Shown: positions 8,099 through 16,737, counted from the first letter of the stretch. The stretch is DNA of 64,000 nucleotides from JAHECQ01 sp047638695 (GCA_047638695.1 JBLINY010000012.1:3883-67882); one strand, 5' to 3'. The notes: a model not told the origin generated them from the sequence alone. Numbers and translations are program-made.

Positions 8099-8947
8099 GT
8101 GCAGACCATGATCGTTGAGATAGCGCAGGGTGCACTCACGGCCGACGTTGCCGGGCCGGCCGACGGCCAGCCGGTGCTGTTTCTGCATGGTTTCCCCCAA
8201 ACCCGTTACACGTGGCGGCACCAGTTGCCGGCGCTGGCTGACGCCGGGTTTCGAGCTGTCGCTCCCGATCAGCGGGGCTACTCGTCTGGGTTGCGGCCCA
8301 CCTCGGTCGAGGCGTATCACGTCGACCGCCTGGTTGCTGATGTCGTCGAGCTGGCCGAGCTACTGGGCTCGCCGGTGCATTTGGTCGGCCACGACTGGGG
8401 TGGGCAGGTCGCATGGCTCGCTGCGGCGCGACACCCGGAGTCGCTTCTCTCGCTGACGGTACTGTCGCGGCCGCATCCAGCTGCTTTTGCTGCGGCTTTC
8501 AATACCGACCCTGACCAGGCCGATCGATCCAAGCATCATCGAAAGTTCGATGATCCGGCAACGGCCGACTTGTTGTTGGAAGACAATGCTCGTCGTTTGC
8601 GTCGAATGCTGAGCGCCAGCAATGTTCCGGATGCTGACGTGGATGGGTACCTGCGAGTTCTCGGCGACCGTGCAGCTCTCGATGCGGCTCTCAACTGGTA
8701 TCGGGCCGCAACCGGTTCAGGTCTCCGGGCAGCCGATACGCCGGACGTCAGGGTGCCGACCCTCTATCTGTGGGGCAGCGGCGATCACTCGGTCGGGCGA
8801 ACGGCGGCCGAGGGCACCGCTGCACATGTTCGTGGCCAGTACCGCTTGGTCGAGGTCGAGGGCGGCGGTCATTTCCTGACCGACGACGGATCGAATGAAC
8901 AGGTGACTCGAGAACTGCTCGGCCATCTGCACAGAACTTCTACCTAG
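8099..8947 (+). CDS. alpha/beta hydrolase, soluble epoxide hydrolase / haloalkane dehalogenase type
   Basis: A 282-residue protein. The core has the oxyanion motif HGFPQT, the nucleophile motif GHDWGG (an Asp nucleophile, as in epoxide hydrolases and haloalkane dehalogenases rather than esterases), a cap domain rich in Arg and Asp, and the late GGGH histidine. DQRGYSSG matches the conserved loop before the nucleophile. The start is GTG at 8099, with ATG at 8108 as an alternative; the tandem repeat upstream leaves no clear ribosome site. It stands alone between the sulfatase pseudogene and a convergent MFS gene. Epoxide hydrolysis is the first guess, but dehalogenase-like activity cannot be excluded. 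Confidence 0.85.
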   Translation: MQTMIVEIAQGALTADVAGPADGQPVLFLHGFPQTRYTWRHQLPALADAGFRAVAPDQRGYSSGLRPTSVEAYHVDRLVADVVELAELLGSPVHLVGHDWGGQVAWLAAARHPESLLSLTVLSRPHPAAFAAAFNTDPDQADRSKHHRKFDDPATADLLLEDNARRLRRMLSASNVPDADVDGYLRVLGDRAALDAALNWYRAATGSGLRAADTPDVRVPTLYLWGSGDHSVGRTAAEGTAAHVRGQYRLVEVEGGGHFLTDDGSNEQVTRELLGHLHRTST

Positions 8948-8989
8948 AACATCTGCATAGAAGCTCTGCATAGAAGGTCTGCACAGCAG
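8925..8989 (+). repeat. five degenerate 13-nt tandem units over the hydrolase stop codon
   Basis: Units start at 8925, 8938, 8951, 8964 and 8977. The clearest are ATCTGCATAGAAG and CTCTGCATAGAAG; the outer ones have diverged. The TAG stop (8945-8947) is inside the second unit. Period and position match the repeat at 8026, but the sequence is unrelated, so this is a second independent expansion. Confidence 0.78.
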
Positions 8990-9026
8990 CACCGCCCCTT
9001 TCGGTGGAAGCTCCTTCGGCAGGCGT

Positions 9027-10256
9027 TTAGAAGAAGGGGCTGACGTACACGGCCGGTTCGTTGGCCGGCGTGACCGGTGCCGGTGTTGCCCGTAGACGGG
9101 CCATGGCGAGTACGCCCAGCATTGGCCCGGGCACCAAGAGCAAGAAGGCCCACCCCCAACTCGATTGATCGCGAACAAAGGGGACGAGGTAGATGGTGAA
9201 GATCGTCAGTATGAAGCCCAATGCCAGCTGAACGGTGAGGGCCGTGCCGACGAAACGTTGATCTGCGACCTCGGTGACGATCGTCGAGAACTGGGCAGAG
9301 TCGGCCACAACCCAGAACCCCCAAATCAAGCCAAACACCACTACGAGAGCGGGTCGTTCGACCAAGAAGCCGATGAAGGCGGCAACGGTTCCAGATGCCG
9401 CCATGGCCACGCCGGCCGCGGTCGTTCGGCTTGTGCGGTCCGAGATCAGGCCACCGACAACCGAACCACCAGCACCAGCGCCGATAATGGCGAAGGTCAG
9501 CAGTGCAGCCTTCGCAGGGCTGTCGAACACGTCGGCGGCGAAGGCCCCGATCCAGGCCCACATCGCGTATAGCTCCCACATGTGGCCGAAGTACCCGGCA
9601 CTGGCCAGCAGCAAGCGACGGTCGCTGAGCACCTCGCGGATCTGGCCCGGGTGGAAGCGGGCTGACGGGAAAACATGCGGACCGTCCTTGGCGATTCGAT
9701 CAGCGATGAGACCGCCGGTAATCGTGAGTACCGATGTGAGACCGATTACGAGCTGCCATGGAGGGCTGCCGATACTCCGGATGAGATGGGGGAGTGCGGA
9801 CCCGAGCGTAAGGGCACCCACCATGACACCGAGCGCCAGGCCACGGCCGGTGACGAACCATCCCGACATTGCCTTCAACGCCGGCGGGTAGACCGCGGCG
9901 AGAGCCACGCCAACCAGGAGGCGGGACTGGACAGCGAAGGGCACGCCGTCGGTTACGAGAATCAGTGCGTTGGCCACGGCCGCTCCAATCGAGCCGTAGA
10001 GCACCAGACGACGAGAGGGCACTCGGTCGGCGAGGTTGAATGTCGCCGACAGGATGGCGCCGATGACGAAGCCGATCTGCACTGCTACGGCCAGCAGACT
10101 GGCCGTGTTCGAGGTCAGGTCGAGTTCGTCCCGTAGCTGTGGCAGTACTGCCGCGGTCGAGAACCAGGTGGTCATCGACAGCACCATGGCACCGGCCAGA
10201 ATTCCCAGTTGGCGCCATCGCTCGGGGTCGGCTTCGGGGACGGTATGGACGGCCAT
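9027..10256 (-). CDS. MFS transporter
   Basis: A 409-residue membrane protein with about 12 hydrophobic segments. Features are an N-terminal helix MVLSMTTWFSTAAVLPQL, the loop DRVPSRRLVLYGS where the MFS signature normally sits, and a second-half loop GGLISDRTSRTTAAGVAM. It is close to families of predicted drug or metabolite exporters, but no specific substrate signature is visible. It has its own upstream region (10257-10440) shared with the divergent acyl-CoA dehydrogenase, which could couple their expression. It ends with TAA at 9027 about 40 bases from the 13-nt repeats of the convergent hydrolase. Confidence 0.82.
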   Translation of the reverse strand: MAVHTVPEADPERWRQLGILAGAMVLSMTTWFSTAAVLPQLRDELDLTSNTASLLAVAVQIGFVIGAILSATFNLADRVPSRRLVLYGSIGAAVANALILVTDGVPFAVQSRLLVGVALAAVYPPALKAMSGWFVTGRGLALGVMVGALTLGSALPHLIRSIGSPPWQLVIGLTSVLTITGGLIADRIAKDGPHVFPSARFHPGQIREVLSDRRLLLASAGYFGHMWELYAMWAWIGAFAADVFDSPAKAALLTFAIIGAGAGGSVVGGLISDRTSRTTAAGVAMAASGTVAAFIGFLVERPALVVVFGLIWGFWVVADSAQFSTIVTEVADQRFVGTALTVQLALGFILTIFTIYLVPFVRDQSSWGWAFLLLVPGPMLGVLAMARLRATPAPVTPANEPAVYVSPFF

Positions 10257-10303
10257 GTCTCTGCAACCCTGTCATGCCTGGGAGGCTTCCGATTGGATTG
10301 TGG

Positions 10304-10331
10304 CAACGGTCAGTTAGCGACGGTCAGTTGG
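10304..10331. repeat. 14-nt direct repeat in the divergent gap 10257-10440
   Basis: CAACGGTCAGTTAG followed directly by CGACGGTCAGTTGG. It lies midway between the MFS start (10256) and the acyl-CoA dehydrogenase start (10441). It could be two half-sites of a regulator; nothing else stands out in this 184-base gap. Confidence 0.45.
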
Positions 10332-10440
10332 CAACCGCGGTTCGCAAGAGCACTAAAGCAACATGAAGAGGTCGATAGCTAGCGAGAGTCCCGATTGCAC
10401 GCCACACTGAGGCTCAGGCCGAAACCCGCGAGGAACATCT

Positions 10441-11709
10441 GTGTCGAACGAAACGCCCGCCGAGATCGAAACACTCACCAACGAGTTCGTTGACGAGCAT
10501 TGGGATCCAGACATCACGGTGGAGGAGTGGTGGGGCCGTCTTGCCGCGGCTCGCCTGATCAACACCGCGCTGCCTGTCGAAGCCGGCGGTCGAGGGTGGA
10601 ACGGTGCGCAGGCCGCATCATCGAACAAGGTGCTCGCTGACCGCCGAGTCGTCGGCCCGCCAACCGGACTCGGCATGCTCTTGGCTGCTCCGACCATTGC
10701 CCACAACGGCACACCGGAACAGATCGCTCGATGGGTGCCATCGATTCTCGACGGCACCGAGTCATGGTGTCAGCTCTTCTCAGAGCCTGGATCGGGTTCC
10801 GACCTCGCAGGGTTGCAAACCAAGGCAGTGCGGGATGGCGACGAGTGGATCATCACCGGCCAGAAGGTATGGACGTCGATGGGAGCAGAAGCCGACTGGG
10901 GCATGCTCATCGCCCGTACCGACCCCGACCTGCCCAAGCATCAGGGCATCACCTACTTCGGCTTTCCTATGGATCAGCCGGGCGTCGAGGTACGCCCGCT
11001 CACCGAGATGACCGGAAGGGCCCTTTTCAACGAGGTCTTTCTCGAAGAAGCTCGAGTCCACAACGACAACATCATCGGCGAGCGCGGCAGCGGCTGGCGA
11101 GTGGCGAACTCAACACTGATGTTCGAGCGATCGGGTATTGGCGGAGGTCACGGTGGCGGCTATGGCAGTGCGTCTCCAGGCAAAATCGTCGGCCACCTCG
11201 ATCGGCGAGTCGGCGATTTCCTCGGCAAGTCGGGGGCCATCGGTGCGGGGGCCGTCGGTCGTCGGGTGCTCGGCCTACTGAGCGATGAGGCAGCCGCCCG
11301 AGGGAAGGCGGATGACGCGGTGATCCGCGACAAGTTGGCCCGCCTACACATGCTGCACCGCATCACCTCTATGACGGTCAAGCGGCAGGCGGCAGAACGG
11401 AAGAGCGGCCGGAAGAACACTGGGCTCGGTGCTGGTGTGGAAGGCAACTTGGCCAAGATCGCCAACACCAAGCAGATCGAGCTGGCCCGAGATCTCGCCG
11501 GTGACATTCTGGGGCCAGACGCCGTCATCGTCGGTAAGGGCGCTGCCACTGCTGGTTACCTCCAGGAGCTGATCCTCTTTTCTCCGGCCCCTCCGATCTA
11601 CGGCGGCACCGACGAGATTCAGCGAAACGTGATCGGCGAGCGCGGCCTCGGGTTGCCAAAAGAGCCCGGCCCGTCGAAGGACACTCCCTTCACCGAACTC
11701 CCGAAGTAG
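10441..11709 (+). CDS. acyl-CoA dehydrogenase (FadE type)
   Basis: A 422-residue flavoprotein with GTG start. The FAD/substrate loop WCQLFSEPGSGSDLAGLQTKA and the KVWTSMGAEADWGMLIART strand are standard for the family, and the C-terminal signature IYGGTDEIQRNVIGERGLGLPKEP is intact. The family usually transfers a hydride from the acyl beta-carbon to FAD. This C-terminal signature type is common among the actinobacterial FadE paralogues used for branched, steroid or side-chain substrates. The catalytic base is not assignable by eye. It is monocistronic, divergent from an MFS gene, and terminated by the palindrome at 11725. Confidence 0.9.
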   Translation: MSNETPAEIETLTNEFVDEHWDPDITVEEWWGRLAAARLINTALPVEAGGRGWNGAQAASSNKVLADRRVVGPPTGLGMLLAAPTIAHNGTPEQIARWVPSILDGTESWCQLFSEPGSGSDLAGLQTKAVRDGDEWIITGQKVWTSMGAEADWGMLIARTDPDLPKHQGITYFGFPMDQPGVEVRPLTEMTGRALFNEVFLEEARVHNDNIIGERGSGWRVANSTLMFERSGIGGGHGGGYGSASPGKIVGHLDRRVGDFLGKSGAIGAGAVGRRVLGLLSDEAAARGKADDAVIRDKLARLHMLHRITSMTVKRQAAERKSGRKNTGLGAGVEGNLAKIANTKQIELARDLAGDILGPDAVIVGKGAATAGYLQELILFSPAPPIYGGTDEIQRNVIGERGLGLPKEPGPSKDTPFTELPK

Positions 11710-11724
11710 CCCGAAGCAGTCAAA

Positions 11725-11765
11725 TTGTCCTTCTGAAGCACCGTGACGGTGCTTCAGAAGGACAA
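11725..11765. terminator. 20-bp perfect palindrome, bidirectional terminator-like; copy 1 of a repeat
   Basis: TTGTCCTTCTGAAGCACCGT pairs perfectly with its complement around a single central base (41 bp in all). It lies between the convergent acyl-CoA dehydrogenase and SDR genes, so it can stop both transcripts. The 18-bp outer stem recurs exactly at 35840-35880. Confidence 0.85.
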
Positions 11766-11780
11766 GTTCGGTTGGTGGAG

Positions 11781-12557
11781 CTAGCGGTCGAGACGGGCTT
11801 GGAGCTTGCGCATGCCCTTCAGCCACTTTTCTGACTCGTTGGTTTTGAATTCCATCCACTCCTGAGCGATTTCGTCAGTGAGGATCAAGAAGCGTTCCTC
11901 GGCGAATGCATCGGTCACCTGCTGGGCTACTTCTTCCGGCTCTTTCAACGGGCCGGCGGCCGAGCGGGCCCACTCGCTATCTGCCGCACCGCCCAACATC
12001 GGTGTGCGCACGCCAAGGGGTGCCAGCAGGTACGTGCGAATACCCTTGTCGTGGTAGGTGATCGACATCCACTCGGCCAAGCCGACCACGGCGTGCTTGC
12101 TGGTGGCGTACGGCGCGTTGCCGTGACTGGTCAGGATGCCGGCCATCGAAGCCGTGTGCTGGATGTGGCCCTCGCCTCGGGCCAACATGGCTGGCAGGAC
12201 GGCGCGGATGGCGTAGACGTGGCTCATCACGTTGACGTCCCACTGCTTCTGCCATTCGCCTATCGGCGTGTTCAGGGGATCGCCTCCGGAGGCAATACCG
12301 GCGTTGTTGCAGAGCACATCGATGGGGCCGTGGTCGGTTTCGACTCGTTGCATCATCTGGGTCATCTCGGCTTCGATACCAACGTCGACGGTCTCGGCTT
12401 GGCCGCCGATGGCGGCAGCCACCGCGGCAGCGTTGTCAGCATCGCGGTCGACGACGACCACCTTGCGGGCTCCGTCGGCATGGAAGCGCTCGCAGAGGGC
12501 CTTGCCAATGCCGCTTCCTCCACCTGTGACTACGCACACCCGGTCTTTGACCTGCAT
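11781..12557 (-). CDS. short-chain dehydrogenase/reductase
   Basis: A 258-residue classical SDR. The cofactor loop is TGGGSGIG (about 11-18), the following strand ends in VVVVDRD (acidic residue suggests NAD rather than NADP), then NNAG, the catalytic serine in HTASMAG, and YATSK with Tyr and Lys four apart. The C-terminal part is longer than average (ERFLILTDEIAQEWMEFKTNESEKWLKGM), as in actinobacterial SDRs of steroid and lipid clusters. It follows a divergently unrelated MFS gene on the same strand, 56 bases downstream. Substrate unknown. Confidence 0.88.
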   Translation of the reverse strand: MQVKDRVCVVTGGGSGIGKALCERFHADGARKVVVVDRDADNAAAVAAAIGGQAETVDVGIEAEMTQMMQRVETDHGPIDVLCNNAGIASGGDPLNTPIGEWQKQWDVNVMSHVYAIRAVLPAMLARGEGHIQHTASMAGILTSHGNAPYATSKHAVVGLAEWMSITYHDKGIRTYLLAPLGVRTPMLGGAADSEWARSAAGPLKEPEEVAQQVTDAFAEERFLILTDEIAQEWMEFKTNESEKWLKGMRKLQARLDR

Positions 12558-12613
12558 ATCTGTCCCCTTGCTCGCTGTTCGGCTGTTCTATGGCCAGCGG
12601 AGGTCGCCAGCGC

Positions 12614-13840
12614 TTATCGCTCTGGCCGAGAAGCTACTCGCCGCATGATCTCGAGGGAACCGGCGAGAGCGAGCACGATCGCCATCACGTAGAAAACGAT
12701 GGAGAACGACTGGAAGTAAGGCCGATCGAGCCGCAATCGGTCGAAGATGCGACTCGATGCATTCACGCCGACCACGATGCCAATCGTTCGAGTCGTGAGC
12801 GAAAGACCAGATCCGAGACCCTGTTGATCGGCGGGCAGCGCCCCCATCACCGTTGCCATGTTCGGCACGGAGAACGCTCCGAGCCCGAGCCCGACGGCGG
12901 CCAACCCGAGGGCGATGACGAACCCGCTCGGTTCAGTTCCTGCCACGCCGCCGATAAAGGCCATGCCTGCTGCCATGAGCAGGATGCCGCCGGCCACCAG
13001 CCAGCCCGTGTAGCCGCGGTCGCTGAAGCCACCGACGCGGGGCGAGACGAGCGCGGTCGCCATGGGAGACGCTGCAAGCACCAGGCCAGCAAGCAGAATG
13101 CTGATCGACAGTTCGTCGATGAGAAGAGATGGCACGAGAAGCCACGTCGCGAACATGGCGCCGTTTGCTACAACGGCCAGGACGTTTGCGGCTACGAAAT
13201 CTCCAGACCGGAGAAGTTGCTTCCACGGCGTGGTCCGCGAGGTGACGGCGGACTGCTTCGAAGCCGGAGCTTCGGCGAGAGCGCCGAGCGATCGAGCCAT
13301 CAGCAGAACGACCACAGCAAGCGGCAGCCGGAACCAGAAGACACCACGCCAACCAGCGATATCGACCAAGGGACCGCCAACGATCGGCCCGATGGCCAGG
13401 CCAATTCCGGCGCTGGTCTGAAACAGGCCAACGGCTCGGCCTCTCGCGTCGAGACCGGTTGCCAGTGCGATGAGCGCCGGCGCCGATGCCATCACCAAAG
13501 CGGTGCCAAGCCCTTGCACAACCCTTCCAGCCAGAAGGGTCAAGAGGTTCGGTGCCGCAGCGCAAAGGGCCAGACCGATCCCGGCCGCTACGGCGCCAGC
13601 CGCCATGACCGGACCGTGCCCATGTCGGTCGCCCAGTCGACCGGCGATGATCAAAGAGATGCCATAGGACAGAACGAAGCAGGTCACTACCCACTGGAGG
13701 TCGCTGACATCGAGCTCGAACGCGTCCGTCAGTGCAGGGAACGCGATATTCAGCGCTGTGTCGAGCGACCCAAATGCGCCGGCCAGCACAGCCAACGGAA
13801 CCGATCGGTTCGTTGCGGTAGTCGCCGTTGCGCTGAGCAT
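12614..13840 (-). CDS. MFS drug-resistance type transporter (EmrB/QacA-like)
   Basis: A 408-residue membrane protein. The loop GRLGDRHGHG and the segment GRVVQGLGTALVMASAPALIA are typical of the DHA group, and the motif-C-like GIGLAIGPIVGGPLVD marks drug/proton antiporters. At this length it has about 12 segments, not the 14 of full DHA2 members. Start ATG at 13840, 84 bases from the divergent rhodanese gene. Export of a toxic metabolite or antibiotic is the usual function. Nothing next to it points to a ligand. Confidence 0.83.
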   Translation of the reverse strand: MLSATATTATNRSVPLAVLAGAFGSLDTALNIAFPALTDAFELDVSDLQWVVTCFVLSYGISLIIAGRLGDRHGHGPVMAAGAVAAGIGLALCAAAPNLLTLLAGRVVQGLGTALVMASAPALIALATGLDARGRAVGLFQTSAGIGLAIGPIVGGPLVDIAGWRGVFWFRLPLAVVVLLMARSLGALAEAPASKQSAVTSRTTPWKQLLRSGDFVAANVLAVVANGAMFATWLLVPSLLIDELSISILLAGLVLAASPMATALVSPRVGGFSDRGYTGWLVAGGILLMAAGMAFIGGVAGTEPSGFVIALGLAAVGLGLGAFSVPNMATVMGALPADQQGLGSGLSLTTRTIGIVVGVNASSRIFDRLRLDRPYFQSFSIVFYVMAIVLALAGSLEIMRRVASRPER

Positions 13841-13924
13841 TGGTGGCTGACCCTAGGGCAGGTCGCCCGGCAGAGCCTTTCTGCTGTCGTTGATAGGTAC
13901 GTGCCCTTTCGTAGACTGATCGGT

Positions 13925-14221
13925 ATGAGCCATAAAGAAGCACCCGCATCCGAGCACACAACGCTGGTTGCAGCGGGCGCACAACTGGTGGATGTGCGGC
14001 AACCGGATGAAGTGGCGGCGGCGTCGGTGCCTAACTCGATCTTCATCCCGCTGGGCGCACTGCCCGATCGGGTGGGTGAGCTCGATCAGAGCCGGCCGGT
14101 CGTACTGCTCTGCCGTAGCGGTGGCCGCAGCGGTAAGGCGGCGGAGTTCCTGCTGGCGAACGGTTTCGATGATGTCACCAACCTGGTCGGCGGCATGATG
14201 AGCCTCGGCCTTCAAGACTGA
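13925..14221 (+). CDS. single-domain rhodanese
   Basis: A 98-residue protein: LVDVRQPDEVAAASVPNSIFIPLG, then VVLLCRSGGRSGKAA with the active-site cysteine (Cys63) in CRSGGRS, and FDDVTNLVGGM at the end. This is a complete rhodanese domain that carries sulfur as a persulfide and gives it to an acceptor. A much longer upstream frame exists but overlaps the MFS gene on the other strand, so I use the ATG at 13925. It converges on the M91-toxin-like gene (gap 84 bases). The gap holds a short GCGCC-GTC-GGCGC hairpin near 14267 that could terminate either gene. Confidence 0.88.
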   Translation: MSHKEAPASEHTTLVAAGAQLVDVRQPDEVAAASVPNSIFIPLGALPDRVGELDQSRPVVLLCRSGGRSGKAAEFLLANGFDDVTNLVGGMMSLGLQD

Positions 14222-14305
14222 GCTCGGACGTCTTAGGTCCTGTCGCGTCAGACCCGGTAGCAGCGCCGTCGGCGCCACTGCGGTATCCGATCCTTCCCGT
14301 TGCCC

Positions 14306-16345
14306 TTAGTAGCGCACCCGGGGCGGGAGATTGAACTGGGCACGGAAGGTATTCTCGGTGTGCAGGCGGTCGTTGGGATCAGCGTCGCTGGCATCACTGA
14401 TGGGCCCGGTCTTTGGGTGGCCTTCGTTGTCGTCATCGAAGACGAGACCGGTGACACTCAGCTCTGAGTTACTCGCAGCGACAGGTGTTGCGCCGTCGGG
14501 CTCAAAGACCGTATTGCCATGGATGTCGGTCTGATTCGTGATGCCGCGATCCCGTTCACCTGTCACAAAGTCCGTGGCGTGGAGAATTTCGTGTTCGAAA
14601 CCAACGATGGGTGGTCGGTCCCTCCAGGCCCGATCCTCCACCGGATCGAGTTCGGGGACAAAGGTGGTGTTGTTGTCGGCGTCGTAGAGCACATAGGCAT
14701 CGGCTCCCGGACCCGGTGACCCGTCTGGCCGTTCGGCCACATCGTCCGCGTAGATCTCCGGAATTGCGGCCGCATTGCCTTGCTCGCTCTTGATGATGGT
14801 CACCGAGTGACCCGTCCCGTTTACGATCTCTCCGTTTGAGTCTTCAACCGGAATAGCTGCCCGGTCGACGTTTGCAAGTACTGCATCGCCCTCGGGCGTC
14901 GACCGCATGACCTCCAGGTCAGATTCGACCCGTGCGACGAACTCCGGCCCTGCTCCGGGGTCAATAGTCATCGAGGCGCCACGGTCCGGGTCGATCGTCA
15001 CGATTTCGGTTTGAGCGTTGTCTTCGACAATGATCTCGTCCGATTCCTGGGCAATGACTCGATCCTGGTCGTTGCCAAAGGAGTTGTAGTCGACGACAAG
15101 ATCCTGTCCGCTCGCGGTCACGACGACATCGTCTCCATCACCGCCGAAGAGGCGGTCGTCGCCCGATCCTCCAGCCACGACGTCGTTCCCATCGCTTCCG
15201 TGAACCGTGTCGCTGCCAGCGCCGCCGTCGATGTAGTCGTTGCCACGGTCACCGTTGATGCGATCGTCACCGTCCAGGCCGTAGATGGTGTCATCACCCG
15301 GCCCACCACTGACCGCGTCGTTCCCGGCTCCGCCGGAGACGTAGTCGCGGCCGCGACCGGCATCGATGGTGTCGTTCCCGTCGCCTCCGATGATGGTGTC
15401 CTGACCGTTGCCGGCGCTGATGGTGTCGTTGCCGTCGCCGCCTTCGACCCTAATGTCCTGTGTCACCCGGCTTCCGGTGTTCGTGAGGAGCGCACCGCCC
15501 GGACCCAGAATGGCGAGTGGCTCGGTGGAGATGCTGTCGTCTCCCATGCCGGCGTCGATCACAAGCTTCTGTGACTCCTCGATCGTGAGTTCGATGTCGA
15601 TCCCGTTCACCTGGACTGTGAGCCGACCATCTGCCTTCTGGTCAATACGAAAGTCGTCGGCCTCATCGGTCCCCTCGATGCGAAACTCAGTGGCCGATGT
15701 GATGATCGTGATCTGAGCTTCGTCCGCAGCCACGGTGAGTTGGAGGGTGCGGAATGCGGTGGCTGTTTCGGTGTCGAGCATGGCGGTGATGCCGCCGGGG
15801 TTGCCGAAGATTGTTGCTGCTATGTCGCCTGGTTCGTAGGTGCCGAGGTGTTGTTGGGCGAGTTGGTCGCCGAGGATTTGGTGGGCCGCTTGTTCTTGGA
15901 ATCGGATTTCGTTGAATTCTTGTTGTGAAGTGTCGAGGGCTTCTTGGGCGGTGACGGTTTGTTCGGTGGCGGAGGCGACTGCTTGGTGTGCGGCTTCGAC
16001 GGCTGCGTTGGCTGTGTCGATGGGGTTGCTGTCGCCGTCGGGGCCGGGTTCGGCTGCTGCTTGGGCTGCGAGGGCGGCTGCGAGTTGGGCTTGTCCTTGG
16101 GCGAGTGTTTCTTGGGCGGCGGGGAGGGCGGCCATGAGGTCGGCGACGTTTTGGATGACGGTGGTCATGGCGGTTGCGGTTGATCGGGTGGAGCCGGTGA
16201 ATCCTGTGGTGCCGATGGTGCGGAGTTGGCCGACGGCTTGGTTGCCTGCGTTTCCGACGTCTTGCACTCGGAACTGGGCGTCGCGGAAGTCGGTGGGGTT
16301 TGATTGGAGGGCTGGTTGTTCGAGGTTTGCCCAGTTGTCACTCAT
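14306..16345 (-). CDS. chimeric secreted protein: helical N-terminus, RTX repeats, M91-type zinc peptidase
   Basis: A 679-residue protein with three modules. Residues 1-205 are mostly helical, Ala/Gln-rich, and resemble WXG/LXG-like delivery regions. Residues about 302-409 hold roughly 12 RTX nonapeptides (GGDGNDTIS, GGAGNDAVS and so on), which bind calcium outside the cell. Residues about 460-679 end with HEILH (585-589), the zinc-binding HExxH, and a terminal TENTFRAQFNLPPRVRY that fits the M91 effector peptidase family (NleD-like). Glutamine codons switch from almost only CAA before residue 205 to mostly CAG after it. No signal peptide is visible. The gene overlaps the EspC-like gene upstream as ATGA. 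A toxin or effector role is inferred. Confidence 0.8.
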   Translation of the reverse strand: MSDNWANLEQPALQSNPTDFRDAQFRVQDVGNAGNQAVGQLRTIGTTGFTGSTRSTATAMTTVIQNVADLMAALPAAQETLAQGQAQLAAALAAQAAAEPGPDGDSNPIDTANAAVEAAHQAVASATEQTVTAQEALDTSQQEFNEIRFQEQAAHQILGDQLAQQHLGTYEPGDIAATIFGNPGGITAMLDTETATAFRTLQLTVAADEAQITIITSATEFRIEGTDEADDFRIDQKADGRLTVQVNGIDIELTIEESQKLVIDAGMGDDSISTEPLAILGPGGALLTNTGSRVTQDIRVEGGDGNDTISAGNGQDTIIGGDGNDTIDAGRGRDYVSGGAGNDAVSGGPGDDTIYGLDGDDRINGDRGNDYIDGGAGSDTVHGSDGNDVVAGGSGDDRLFGGDGDDVVVTASGQDLVVDYNSFGNDQDRVIAQESDEIIVEDNAQTEIVTIDPDRGASMTIDPGAGPEFVARVESDLEVMRSTPEGDAVLANVDRAAIPVEDSNGEIVNGTGHSVTIIKSEQGNAAAIPEIYADDVAERPDGSPGPGADAYVLYDADNNTTFVPELDPVEDRAWRDRPPIVGFEHEILHATDFVTGERDRGITNQTDIHGNTVFEPDGATPVAASNSELSVTGLVFDDDNEGHPKTGPISDASDADPNDRLHTENTFRAQFNLPPRVRY

Positions 16346-16620
16346 GACCGCAACTCCGCAGCGAGAGCAGCGTCGGTCTCTGAGAGAGCCGCCATGACCT
16401 GCTGCAGCAGGTTGGCGGTGGCCAGGCCGAGCTGCTCGTAGTCGGCGAGACGATTGCGCCAGTTTTGCTCGAGCGTGCCCATCCCGGTGTCGATCGCCGG
16501 GGCGTTGCCGAACGATGTGGTCGGAAACTCGAGTGCTGAGACGACGCCGGTTACGGCATCTTCGACCTCAGCAGTAGCCGCATCGATTGCGCTGGTGCCG
16601 GCTTCGATCGTCATTCCCAT
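16342..16620 (-). CDS. EspC/WXG100-like small type VII secretion-associated protein
   Basis: A 92-residue, largely helical protein. The ATG at 16620 follows a strong purine-rich site (GGGAAAGGAA) at normal distance, which decides the start over the longer frame to 16665. The pattern of a first helix (SAIDAATAEVEDAVTGVV), a break with SFGNAP, then a long second helix containing NWRNRLADYEQL, resembles the EspC family of ESX-secreted proteins and WXG100 proteins (here W-R-N instead of WxG). It overlaps the RTX/M91 gene by four bases. I infer that it is the co-secreted partner or chaperone of that protein. Confidence 0.7.
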   Translation of the reverse strand: MGMTIEAGTSAIDAATAEVEDAVTGVVSALEFPTTSFGNAPAIDTGMGTLEQNWRNRLADYEQLGLATANLLQQVMAALSETDAALAAELRS

Positions 16621-16737
16621 GATGTCGTTCCTTTCCCGGAGATCACTTCGATCTCGAACACTCATGAACGTACGGACCGCTAGCTCAGCGAAACATGGGG
16701 ACGGCTCCCCCTGGTCCGTTCGATCTACGCTGGCGAA

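Noticed and set aside
12590..14221. A 543-codon open frame on the plus strand
   Set aside because: Only the last 98 codons (from 13925) are a rhodanese. The rest is the antisense of the MFS gene at 12614-13840 and has a composition dominated by Arg, His, Gln and Ser.
14222..14305. An immunity gene for the M91-toxin-like protein
   Set aside because: No frame of sensible length is found between the toxin and the rhodanese; the rhodanese itself is a standard enzyme on the opposite strand, so I do not propose it as immunity.
15011..15574. A 187-codon plus-strand frame with a repetitive valine-rich product
   Set aside because: It is the antisense of the RTX nonapeptide region, which creates a mirror repeat.
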